A stretch of DNA of 64,000 nucleotides from Aurantibacter crassamenti. GTDB lineage: Bacteria > Bacteroidota > Bacteroidia > Flavobacteriales > Flavobacteriaceae. Below are positions 27,188 to 34,900 of this stretch, in pieces. Position 1 is the first letter of the stretch; each line of letters starts with the position of its first letter. The notes beneath the pieces are model-generated. The model was given only the letters and a program-made list of their open reading frames with translations. It searched no databases and had not been told where the DNA came from. Location of the stretch: the NCBI RefSeq assembly GCF_016811105.1, contig NZ_JAFBGM010000002.1:372001-436000 (forward strand), written 5' to 3'. A program made the position numbers and the translations under genes.

Positions 27188-27895
27188 CTAAAGATTTTCA
27201 AATGGAGTGGCATTATGGCCACGTAAAACAATATCAAAACGATACCCAAGCGCAAAATCAGGCTCTGTTAAAGCAAGGTCAAATTTTGAAATTAGCAAAT
27301 CCCTTCCTTTTAAAGGAATGGATTGCACCATAGGGTCAAATTCTAGTAATGGGTCACCAGGAAAATACATTTGCGTAATCAAACGACTAGTAATATCTCC
27401 GCCAAAAAGGGAAAAATGAATATGGTTAGGACGCCATGCATTTGGGTGGTTTCCCCAAGAGTACGCTCCGGGTTTGATGGTGTAGAATTTGTAGTTTCCT
27501 TCAGCATCGGTCATACAGCGACCCGCACCTGAAAAATTTGGGTCTAATGGCGCATCGTGTTGGTCTGCTTTATGAATATAGCGTCCCGATGAATTGGCTT
27601 GCCAGATTTCAAGTAAGGTATATGGAATAGGGTGTCCTTTTTCATTGGTCACCTTACCATGAACCACAATACGCTCCCCAAGAGGTTCTCCGTTTTTAAC
27701 CGCATTCTTGGTTAGGTCATGGTCTAATACGCCTAATTTAAAATCTTTAAACACAGGCCCTGTTAGGCTTAGTTCCGATTTTTTAGGCATCACTAAGGGT
27801 TTGGTAGGTGCTCTAATTATTGTTGATTTATAACCCTCGTACAAATAACTGGGTTGAATCTCTTTATCAAATCCGGATTGAATAATATTACTCAT
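27188..27895 (-). CDS. pcaH: Protocatechuate 3,4-dioxygenase beta subunit PcaH
   Basis: The open frame extends to 27964, but the methionine at 27895 (MSNIIQSGFDKEI) gives the normal 235-residue PcaH. All four Fe(III) ligands are present: Y106 (NSSGRYIHK), Y145 (KPGAYSW), H158 and H160 (PNHIHF). Their spacing matches the Pseudomonas enzyme. With PcaG it cleaves protocatechuate between the hydroxyls to 3-carboxy-cis,cis-muconate. It is the first gene of a seven-gene operon with gaps of 2-14 bp, divergent from an AraC-type regulator 203 bp away. Confidence 0.95.
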   Translation of the reverse strand: MSNIIQSGFDKEIQPSYLYEGYKSTIIRAPTKPLVMPKKSELSLTGPVFKDFKLGVLDHDLTKNAVKNGEPLGERIVVHGKVTNEKGHPIPYTLLEIWQANSSGRYIHKADQHDAPLDPNFSGAGRCMTDAEGNYKFYTIKPGAYSWGNHPNAWRPNHIHFSLFGGDITSRLITQMYFPGDPLLEFDPMVQSIPLKGRDLLISKFDLALTEPDFALGYRFDIVLRGHNATPFENL

Positions 27896-27999
27896 AGCTT
27901 CAATTTGAAGGTTGTTGCATCGAAGGTAAAGGCATATTTCAAAATGAGGTTGGACAAATTCCATTTATACTTGTACAGAATAAACATTTATTTAATACG

Positions 28000-28007
28000 T
28001 ATATTTG
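28000..28007 (+). promoter_or_regulatory. -7 box candidate for the AraC-type regulator
   Basis: TATATTTG matches TAnnTTTG, 91 bases before the ATG at 28099, in the 203-bp divergent region shared with pcaH. A palindromic ATACGTAT overlaps its 5' side (27996-28003), and CGTAT is repeated at 28010. Either could belong to a regulator site. For the pcaH direction I see only an imperfect box (TACCTTCG on the minus strand, 27921-27928). Confidence 0.35.
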
Positions 28008-28098
28008 TCCGTATGCTAATTAATAGCTATAAAATGCTTTATTATAGTTATTTATGATATTTTTAGGTTTATATTAAACTTGTTTAAAATATACATTA

Positions 28099-28968
28099 AT
28101 GAATGAAATATTAAGATACCAAGGCTTATACGGCGAGCATCAACAGCCTTTGGTGACCGACTTTATACATATTGAACCCTTAGAGGATCGCAGTAAAATT
28201 TACGAGTGGGAGATTGCCGAGCATATTCATACAGATTTGGTGCAGTTGTTTGTCATAGAAGTAGGTAGCGGTGTTTTACTTTCTGAAGGTAACCGTATTG
28301 AACTTGCTGCTCCCTGTGTGGTTACGGTACCTGCCAACGTATTACATGGGTTTCATTTTGAGCCTTCTATTGTTGGGGAGGTCATTACCCTCTCCGTATC
28401 TTTTTATGACACACTTTTACAGGATAAAGCCAGTATTAAAAAGCAGAGTAACCAATTGAACTGTTTTTCCTTTTTAGAGAACACCACTACTTTTTCTGAT
28501 GTGCGGTATCTTAAAGACAAAATACAAAATGAAATTTTTGATGATGCTCCAGAAAAACTTTTAGCTTTAAGAAGGTATTTTGAATTGGTGTATCTAGCGC
28601 TTTTTCGTGAAAAATTCAGAAATACGGCAGATGCCTTACTTTCTAATAATAAAAACTTGGCGTATTATCAGCAATTTCAAGAATTGATACGACAACATGC
28701 GCAGAACCTGTTGAGTATAAAGAAATTTGCCGATGCCCTAGGCATTACCCAAACCCACCTTAACCGTGTTTGCCATACCGTAACCGGAAAATCTGCCCTT
28801 AAAGTGGTGCAAGATTTTACCATAAACGAGGCCAAAAAATACCTTTTAAACACCTCATACTCCATAGCAGAAGTAGCTTACTTTTTGAATTTTAACGACC
28901 CTGCCTATTTTAGTCGCTTGTTTAAAAAGCGGGTGGGCGTAGCACCTGGCGAGTTTAGGAAGGGATGA
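28099..28968 (+). CDS. AraC-family regulator of the pob/pca operon (PobR/PcaQ-like role)
   Basis: 289 residues. An N-terminal cupin-like sensor (about 20-120; HIHTDLVQLFVIEVGSG, VVTVPANVLHGFHF) precedes a C-terminal AraC DNA-binding domain (about 190-288). The second helix-turn-helix is SIAEVAYFLNFNDPAYFSRLFKKRVGVAP in layout. It is divergent from pcaH, which is the usual arrangement for a pathway activator. The effector is likely 4-hydroxybenzoate or protocatechuate (inference from neighbours). Codon use looks like the surroundings. Confidence 0.9.
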   Translation: MNEILRYQGLYGEHQQPLVTDFIHIEPLEDRSKIYEWEIAEHIHTDLVQLFVIEVGSGVLLSEGNRIELAAPCVVTVPANVLHGFHFEPSIVGEVITLSVSFYDTLLQDKASIKKQSNQLNCFSFLENTTTFSDVRYLKDKIQNEIFDDAPEKLLALRRYFELVYLALFREKFRNTADALLSNNKNLAYYQQFQELIRQHAQNLLSIKKFADALGITQTHLNRVCHTVTGKSALKVVQDFTINEAKKYLLNTSYSIAEVAYFLNFNDPAYFSRLFKKRVGVAPGEFRKG

Positions 28969-28997
28969 TTTTTGGTTGGTGGTTGGTTTTGGATAAT

Positions 28998-29190
28998 GGT
29001 CTGGTGTATGAAATATAGCGTGTAAAAAGACGCTGACTTTTCGGATTAACACAGAGCCGAATTTTTATCTTTTGTTTTTATCTTTTCTATTTTAAAAGCC
29101 AAATTTAAAAATTTTGCGGTCTTCTCAAATACATATAAACCTCTCAAAAAGCCCTTAATAGCTATGTTTTATACACGTTGTTATGTGCAG
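28998..29190. repeat. Cassette-boundary repeat, copy A
   Basis: About 175 bp of this segment align with 30216-30392. Shared landmarks in the same order are GGTCT, TATGAAA, TAGCGTGTAAA, AGACGCT, CTTTTCGGATTA, a T-rich tract, AATTTAAAAATTT, GCGGTC and TAGCTATGTTTTATA. Copy A continues with ACGTTGTTATGTGC, which copy B lacks. It touches the stop codon of the unrecognised gene at 29194 (3 bases away). It contains short inverted repeats (AGCGT/ACGCT) and can fold. Confidence 0.75.
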
Positions 29191-29193
29191 GCT

Positions 29194-30153
29194 TTATTCT
29201 TCGTTCGTTCCGAAATCCAATTTGATTTGCTTTTTCTCTTCGATTATTTCTTTTCCTCTTTTTGTTATAATTGTTGTTTCGCCTTCAAATACATTAGTTA
29301 CATCAAAAACATTTATTTCGGTTATTTTAATATTTCCTTCATCATCCATTTCCTTTTCAAATTCCAACAAACATTTAATTGATGTTCCGTTTTGAAAACT
29401 TACCTCACGGTTTAAGACTGAATTTTTGAAATCTGAATCTAATAGATTGAAACTAATTGGTTTTGTATCATAATATCCTCTCCATTTTATTTTTCCGCTT
29501 TTGAGAACGGGTGAAACTATTTCAATATTAGCGTCTTCAACAAACTCTGAATCAATTTTTACTTTATGAACGATGAATTTATTAAAATCCTCTCGCAAAA
29601 CTTTTTTCTCTTTTGAAAGAGGAACATTGTTTTCATCTAATTCAGTTGTACTAATCTGTTCAATTTTATTTTCTTTTAATAAGTTAGAATAGAAATTTGA
29701 ACGATGAAATCTAATTTTATCAGTATTTGATATTAGGATTGTTAAATTCTCAATAATTATTGTGCTTTCTGCTTCTGAAATATCCTCTTTTTCTAAGTCT
29801 CTCTTTAGTTTTTTAATATTAAGTTGAGACTCCTCTAGTTGGGATTTTTCAAGTTCTGGGTTCTTGGTTAATTGGTCGGAAATAATATTTGTTAAAACAC
29901 CAGAAAAGATAACTCCGATAACAGCCAGTATTTTGGTAATTTGCTTTTTAGTTTTTTTCTTTTTTAGGATTTTAATGAACTCCTTAATACCGCCTTCGGT
30001 TAAGGCTTCAATTTCGAAACTCAAATCGAGTTCCAAAATATCAGAAATCTCTTTAAAAACCTTTAATAATTCAGCTTCTGCTTTATTCTTGACAAAGGCG
30101 TCCATTGAATGGCTTTTTTCCGATAAGTAATAATGTAATTCAAGTTTTTCCAT
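29194..30153 (-). CDS. Unrecognised membrane-anchored protein in the cassette-like island
   Basis: 319 residues. An N-terminal helical domain (1-75) ends in a lysine-rich stretch (KKKKTKKQ). One membrane segment follows (about 76-95, AVIGVIFSGVLTNIIS), then a charged coiled-coil-like region (100-140) and a C-terminal mixed alpha/beta domain (about 180-319). There is no signal peptide and no family that I recognise. Both sides carry copies of the ~180-bp repeat (A and B), so the gene with one repeat looks like a single mobile cassette. Toxin, immunity or phage-defence roles are common for such genes, but nothing here proves one. Confidence 0.7.
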   Translation of the reverse strand: MEKLELHYYLSEKSHSMDAFVKNKAEAELLKVFKEISDILELDLSFEIEALTEGGIKEFIKILKKKKTKKQITKILAVIGVIFSGVLTNIISDQLTKNPELEKSQLEESQLNIKKLKRDLEKEDISEAESTIIIENLTILISNTDKIRFHRSNFYSNLLKENKIEQISTTELDENNVPLSKEKKVLREDFNKFIVHKVKIDSEFVEDANIEIVSPVLKSGKIKWRGYYDTKPISFNLLDSDFKNSVLNREVSFQNGTSIKCLLEFEKEMDDEGNIKITEINVFDVTNVFEGETTIITKRGKEIIEEKKQIKLDFGTNEE

Positions 30154-30215
30154 TTATTTACTTTAAAGAATAATTTTTATCTCAATTAGTGATGTTGCTT
30201 TAGCTTGCACCTAGC

Positions 30216-30392
30216 GGTCTCAAATATGAAACGTAGCGTGTAAATAGACGCTAACTTTTCGGATTATACACGAGCCAAATTTTTTAATTTTTCTTTTTAT
30301 CTTAAATTTCTTAAAAAGCCTAATTTAAAAATTTGGCGGTCATAGCAAATAGGTAAAAACCTCTTGGAAAGCCTATATTAGCTATGTTTTAT
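30216..30392. repeat. Cassette-boundary repeat, copy B
   Basis: A second copy of the element at 28998-29190. Perfectly complementary 11-mers GCCAAATTTTT (30274-30284) and AAAAATTTGGC (30327-30337) give a hairpin with a 42-nt top. The right end is shortened: after TAGCTATGTTTTATA the sequence runs into the end of the gene at 30382, whose stop codon lies inside the repeat. A short common flank (minus strand GGTGCAAGCTAAAG at about 30200-30213, compared with GTTGTGCGTAAGCTGAAA before the gene at 31615) hints at a third, mostly lost copy. Confidence 0.72.
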
Positions 30393-31047
30393 ATTTATAT
30401 TTGCGCGTAGACTTTTCCGCTCTAAATTCCACAACTTTCATTAAAATATTGTCAAAATGTCTAATCGATAACATTCCGCTGTATTCCTTTTCCAGTAATT
30501 TTTTCTGTTCGTAGCATTTGTAAAAAAATGTTGCGTACTCTTTATCAATTCCATTAGCGCCCAATTCCGTTTTATGCTTTCTCGGCAATTTTGTTTTCAA
30601 TAGGCGGATTCCCTTCACTGCTCTTGTGTCGTAAATAAAGAACAGATTGGGTAAATGGAAATGTAAATATTTTGAGCAAAAAGAACGTTTATTCTGTTCG
30701 GTAATTTCTTTAATCAATTCGGTTAAATACAAGTGAAGTTTTAGAATATCTGCAATATTTTTTTCGTTCACTTCAGTTTCCAATTTTAATTCACCTATAA
30801 AAACGTCCAATTTTGAGTTTTTAATCATTGGTGCAACTTTGTCGATATAAAAGTTGTTGTTTTCTTCTGTTTTATTTTTCCGCCTCTCAATTGCGGCTGC
30901 GTATGCTCTTCCAATTAATATTACTTTACCAACAATTATGTCAATCCGTTTGTGTTCAAAATTCTGTTGACACATTTTGTATAGAATTTCATTTCCAAAA
31001 TCCCATTCGGTTTGTTCAGTTTTAATGATGAGTTGTTTATTAATCAA
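30382..31047 (-). CDS. Unrecognised cytoplasmic protein, second gene of an overlapping pair
   Basis: 221 residues with no signal peptide or membrane helix, lysine-rich, mainly helical. A distinctive segment is CSKYLHFHLPNLFFIYDTRA near residues 125-144; I have a faint memory of similar segments in poorly described DNA-glycosylase-like or defence-linked proteins but cannot name a family. The start overlaps the end of 31040..31615 by 8 bp, so the pair is co-translated. The stop codon falls inside repeat copy B, and the last residues (TRKYKYKT) are low-complexity, so the original C-terminus may have been lost or replaced. Confidence 0.7.
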   Translation of the reverse strand: MINKQLIIKTEQTEWDFGNEILYKMCQQNFEHKRIDIIVGKVILIGRAYAAAIERRKNKTEENNNFYIDKVAPMIKNSKLDVFIGELKLETEVNEKNIADILKLHLYLTELIKEITEQNKRSFCSKYLHFHLPNLFFIYDTRAVKGIRLLKTKLPRKHKTELGANGIDKEYATFFYKCYEQKKLLEKEYSGMLSIRHFDNILMKVVEFRAEKSTRKYKYKT

Positions 31048-31615
31048 TATCGAGAGCTTTTTTTAGACCTTGCTGTATTATTACTTTCATCAGTTGTTCC
31101 ACTCCAATTTTTTTTGCTTTTTTAACTAATTCTGGTAGTATATTTCTTTTTGGCGTAATAATTTTTTGGCTATCTTTTAAATAATCTTCGATTGATGAAA
31201 ATAATTCTTCAAATGCAAACATTCTGTCTGGTTCAGATAGTTCAACTATTTGAACATCTTCAACATCGCTATCTTCCATTTTGAAAAATACAACACAAGG
31301 TAAAGTTGTTTTATCTTGTATTTCAAATGCTCCTAAAAATATTTCGTTAAATTCTTGGACAAGTCTTTTGTTCTCAGAGTCAATATAGAAAACGGACAAA
31401 TCTTTTCCGGAAAGTCTGTCTAATCTGGTAAATCCACCACGATTTTTAAAAATATCGCGTATTTGCTGATTGTGAAATTCGTAAAATATAAAAGCAAAAG
31501 ATTTCGCTCGATTATCGCTTAAATGCTTTTCGCAAATTTCAAAAAATCGTTTTAAAAACTGTTTATAGGAATAACCTATTCCACTTTTTTCTCCTTGTTC
31601 TTGAATTGGTACCAT
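31040..31615 (-). CDS. Unrecognised cytoplasmic protein, first gene of an overlapping pair
   Basis: 191 residues, soluble. It has an alpha/beta pattern with SFAFIFYEFHNQQIRDIF, GGFTRLDRLSGKDLSVFYID and LPCVVFFKM segments, then a helical tail (145-191). No motif lets me assign a function. It begins at ATG 31615 after a run of A, and its last 8 bases overlap the next gene. Two small, co-translated, unrecognised genes in an accessory spot between conserved catabolic loci suggest a two-component defence or toxin-antitoxin-like unit (inference only). Confidence 0.7.
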   Translation of the reverse strand: MVPIQEQGEKSGIGYSYKQFLKRFFEICEKHLSDNRAKSFAFIFYEFHNQQIRDIFKNRGGFTRLDRLSGKDLSVFYIDSENKRLVQEFNEIFLGAFEIQDKTTLPCVVFFKMEDSDVEDVQIVELSEPDRMFAFEELFSSIEDYLKDSQKIITPKRNILPELVKKAKKIGVEQLMKVIIQQGLKKALDID

Positions 31616-32095
31616 ATTTTTTTTTCAGCTTACGCACAACTATTGAATATAGATACAAGTTACTATATTCAGGAATATGATTAATCACACCTTCACATCC
31701 TTACAAGCGGCTCTAATCTCTAAAGCAGTAGAGGGAAGTATGCTTTCGTATTCCCTCGAAAGATAAAAATTCTTACAAGAAGAGTAGTACGGTTTTCCGT
31801 AAAAGTTGGTTGTGGGTTGTTTGTTGTTTGTTGTTGGTTGTTGATTGTTCGTTGTTGGTTGTTGGTTTACCTCAAACACAAATCTAGGAGCACCTTTGGT
31901 TACCTACTGCTACTAAAAAGTAACGATACGCTTTATATAATGTTGTTTTCTGCATTGAAACCCAGCGCATAAAAAAGGTACTGTAATTATGTAGAAAATA
32001 TGATTGCTATTGTGGTGGGTTTACTAAAGCCAACCGTATTTGTAAACTATACCGAATTATTTTAGTCCTAAATTTTTAATTATAGGGCTTAGCTG
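31616..32095. other. 480-bp intergenic edge of the island with low-complexity repeat
   Basis: 31805-31867 is a low-complexity tract of GTTGGTTGTT / GTTGTTTGTTG units (minus strand CAACAAC). A related GGTTGGTGGTTGGTTTTGG tract lies at the other end of the island (28973-28992). A 64-codon minus-strand frame across this tract is only QQPTTNN-type repeat translation and is not called a gene. The remaining sequence shows no promoter, RNA or gene that I can support. Confidence 0.6.
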
Positions 32096-33316
32096 TTATT
32101 GACAATTCGTAATCTTTGCATCTATTTGTTGCATTAATGCCCAGATATAAATATGGTAATCTTTAACGTGATAATCTCCGTCCGAAAATATTATAGGACT
32201 TTCTAAATTTTCTAATTCGTTTGGTCGTTGGTCAGATTCGTTTGCAATGTAATTAACGGCCAAACCCGTTCTTTGACTAGATGTTCTTTTAAAACGAGCT
32301 GTGTACATATTGTCAAAGGCTACAAAATTTGCCCCATTACTAAAACTATACGGAATACCTGGTGTTATATAGCGCAATGGACTACTTTGGGAGTCAAAAA
32401 TTAAATTGTCCTGATAAAACGTGTCCTTGTTTTCATCCGTTGTGCGATATACCAATCCACTATTTACCAAAGTCTCGCTGTATGACGGGAAGGTTGTTTC
32501 AGGCTCCGGTATGGTCTCATCATTTTCATAACTTCTCCAGTAATGAACGCACCCACACTCACTCGTAGTCTTACAAAGACCTATGTTTTGCCACCAACCC
32601 CCTAAGGTGGAATTATCGAGCGCATAAACATAGCCCATTCCTCCTAAGGCAGCCGTTACTAGTTTTTCCCGTAACTCTGCATTCGTATCAAAGAAGTCTC
32701 TCACTAACATTGCCAAAAGAAATGACCCTTGAGAGTGCCCGGCAAGAATAATTTTATTCCCATTATTATGGTTGTCCAAATAATTTTGAAAAGATGCCTT
32801 AATGTCGGAATAGGTTTCCAATAAAGCTGCAGCCCTTTCTTCTTCCGTATAAAAAGCGCTTAAGAAGGATGCAGGTGTGGCTTGCCTATATTTTGGTGCA
32901 TAAAATCGGCCATACTTTGCCAATAATGCTCCCTGGGCCAAAATGGATAGCCCGATAAAATTGGTATCCTGATTTTCAATTGCTACCGTACCTGGGGATA
33001 TCGGTGGATTTATAAGATGGGTAGGATGTACCCAAAATACATCAATCCCTGTATTTATAGCGGAATTATTGCTGACCTCAACGGTAGCACTAATGCTTAA
33101 ATTTTCATCAATGACAGCAATATCCAAATCATAGGTTTTCAGAAAATTTAATGGTTGATCAGGATGAAAATACCAATTATCCATAGAACCGTAGTCCACA
33201 CTTGATAGCGGAATTTCCAATTGCTGTTCATTTTCAGAAACGACAGCATCCCCTTCTTTTGAGCAACTGATTAGTAGTATTGCGCAACAAAGCCAAAAGA
33301 ACATTTTAAACTTCAT
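32096..33316 (-). CDS. DUF3089 alpha/beta-hydrolase lipoprotein
   Basis: I start it at the methionine at 33316 (MKFKMFFWLCCAIL), because this gives a lipoprotein signal with lipobox LLISC; the open frame runs 26 codons further. The 406-residue product has the DUF3089 layout: DVFWVHPTHLINPP, YGRFYAPKYRQATP, then the nucleophile elbow IILAGHSQGSFLLAML. Late Asp and His-containing segments (FDNMYTARF, DYHVKDYHIYIW) follow. This family is thought to contain lipases or esterases. It lies between the pca and vanillate loci, so it could cut aromatic esters (inference); the natural substrate is unknown. Confidence 0.85.
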   Translation of the reverse strand: MKFKMFFWLCCAILLISCSKEGDAVVSENEQQLEIPLSSVDYGSMDNWYFHPDQPLNFLKTYDLDIAVIDENLSISATVEVSNNSAINTGIDVFWVHPTHLINPPISPGTVAIENQDTNFIGLSILAQGALLAKYGRFYAPKYRQATPASFLSAFYTEEERAAALLETYSDIKASFQNYLDNHNNGNKIILAGHSQGSFLLAMLVRDFFDTNAELREKLVTAALGGMGYVYALDNSTLGGWWQNIGLCKTTSECGCVHYWRSYENDETIPEPETTFPSYSETLVNSGLVYRTTDENKDTFYQDNLIFDSQSSPLRYITPGIPYSFSNGANFVAFDNMYTARFKRTSSQRTGLAVNYIANESDQRPNELENLESPIIFSDGDYHVKDYHIYIWALMQQIDAKITNCQ

Positions 33317-33430
33317 ACTAGGGTTGAATAAAAGATTTTCTAAGAATGAAATCCCTTTTGAAACTTTAAGTTCGCTTTTCATTGGTATTTGCATTCTAAA
33401 CTTAGGAACAGCAGTTAATAGCTGTATTTA

Positions 33431-34522
33431 TTATTTAATAACTTCATTGAATTTTTCCCAAAACATATTGTCAAAAGACGATAGGGCAAAATTATCACCC
33501 GATACCGTAGCCTCACCCATTCTTAGAATTACCAGATTGCTACTAGGTACAATATAGATGCGCTGTTCATCTTTTCCCATAGCGGCAACCATGTCATTGG
33601 GAGCATTGGGTACAAGGGTTCCGTCATATTCCGTTTGACTGGAAGGTAGCATGTACTTATTTTTTCCGTTTAGCCACCAGAGATAGCCGTACGAGGGATT
33701 GATATTTTGCGAAGTTGTTTTGCTTTCAATAAAGAAGTTCTCATCAACGATTTGCGTTCCGTCCCAATTTCCATTTTGTGAAGCCAATAGCCCAAATTTA
33801 GCCATGCTCCTTGTATCACTATTATAAATGCGGTAGATTAGACCATTGTTCCAAAAGCCGTTCATTCCTATTCTATCGCCTAACTCATTGTTGAAATACG
33901 TTTCAAATTCCGTTCCGCTGGCATCTTCTACAACATTCATTAAACGCTGAAAAACATTGCCATAGGCCCATCTTGTACCTGCATCGGCCAGATAGGTTAA
34001 ATTTCTTTTGATTACTACTTGTGGCTCGTCGTCCAAACCAGAAGTCATAGACAACAGGTTCTTAACGGTAATCAAATCTTCTTGCTGTGGTGTTGTACTT
34101 GTCCAATCGGTACCTAAATAATCAGAAACCTTATTATCAATATTGATTAAACTATTTTGTTGCGCAATACCAACGGTAGCGGTAACAAGTGTTTTGCCGG
34201 CGCTGTTCCACTGCCAAGTATCGCTAGCCGTATGGCCATTGTAATAATCCTCAACTACAATTCTTCCATTGAGCAATACCATAAATGATTTTGTGTTCTC
34301 ACCGATCAGAAAATTCCTGAGCTCTTCCAATTTGTCCGTATCCCAGTTTATTTCATTAGGAGCTATCGTTTCCCATTCGTTGGTAGAAGTTGACGGAAAA
34401 TACAAGGAAACATCTGGTGTATTAGGTGTATCCGTATCATCTTCTATAATGGGGTCTATGGTATCATCAGATTGACAACTTGCCAAAATAAATAAGACCA
34501 CTAGTATAAAGTATCTATTCAT
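33431..34522 (-). CDS. Serine hydrolase lipoprotein (class C beta-lactamase/esterase family)
   Basis: The methionine at 34522 (MNRYFILVVLFILASC) gives a lipoprotein signal; the open frame starts 32 codons earlier. The mature part has the SxxK motif SAGKTLVTA, the tyrosine motif region YGNVFQRLM, SYGYLWWLNG, and the C-terminal MAAMGKDEQRIYIVP. This pattern (COG1680) is shared by D,D-peptidases, esterases and class C beta-lactamases. As a surface lipoprotein next to another hydrolase and to vanillate genes it is more likely an esterase than a resistance enzyme, but this is inference. Confidence 0.85.
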   Translation of the reverse strand: MNRYFILVVLFILASCQSDDTIDPIIEDDTDTPNTPDVSLYFPSTSTNEWETIAPNEINWDTDKLEELRNFLIGENTKSFMVLLNGRIVVEDYYNGHTASDTWQWNSAGKTLVTATVGIAQQNSLINIDNKVSDYLGTDWTSTTPQQEDLITVKNLLSMTSGLDDEPQVVIKRNLTYLADAGTRWAYGNVFQRLMNVVEDASGTEFETYFNNELGDRIGMNGFWNNGLIYRIYNSDTRSMAKFGLLASQNGNWDGTQIVDENFFIESKTTSQNINPSYGYLWWLNGKNKYMLPSSQTEYDGTLVPNAPNDMVAAMGKDEQRIYIVPSSNLVILRMGEATVSGDNFALSSFDNMFWEKFNEVIK

Positions 34523-34900
34523 CATTAATTTTATTTTTCTGACTACTTTATGCGCTAAAGGTTTAATTAAATAAAAGCCAAGTGTAGTTTTTAAAAAATG
34601 GCCAATGTAAACCACCACATCTTACAAAACGTTCCGTTTAATTACTGCAAATAGCCTTTTATAACCGTATTACAACGATTTATTGTTAAAACTATTGTTC
34701 CGGAATTGGTATTTAGGGCAGTGTAAATGCAATACAGCAAAGAGCGTATTCAGTCATTGGGTTTACCATTCACTGGAGTTTTAATTCAAGGATAAGAGTA
34801 ATCCCCTTGGCTAGCAAAATTGGGAAGTTCTATTTTACAGTTTTTAGCATGAAAATTAAAGCATAATTCAACGGAGACAGAAATCTAATAATCTTGCTGA
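34523..34900. other. 378-bp intergenic region, nothing recognised
   Basis: An AT-rich spacer between the serine hydrolase and the YedZ-like gene, both on the minus strand. I see no gene, RNA fold or clear terminator. It should hold the hydrolase promoter on the minus strand, but I find no good TAnnTTTG box. Confidence 0.4.

Noticed and set aside
27896-27964. Longer start for pcaH
   Set aside because: The 23 extra residues have no PcaH counterpart; the start at 27895 gives ligand positions offset by only two residues from the Pseudomonas protein.
28998-30392. Repeats A and B considered as terminal repeats of an IS element
   Set aside because: They are direct rather than inverted, the enclosed protein is no transposase, and no target-site duplication was seen.
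31803-31868. Short tandem units considered as a CRISPR array
   Set aside because: Units are 7-11 bp, irregular and without spacers; no cas genes are present.
31685-31879. 64-codon minus-strand reading frame over the GTTGG tract
   Set aside because: The N-terminal half is only the translation of the low-complexity repeat (QQPTTNN units), and the rest shows no family or start context. Treated as non-coding.
33431-34522. Serine hydrolase considered as an antibiotic-resistance beta-lactamase
   Set aside because: It is an outer-envelope lipoprotein of the broad COG1680 family beside catabolic genes; there is no resistance context.
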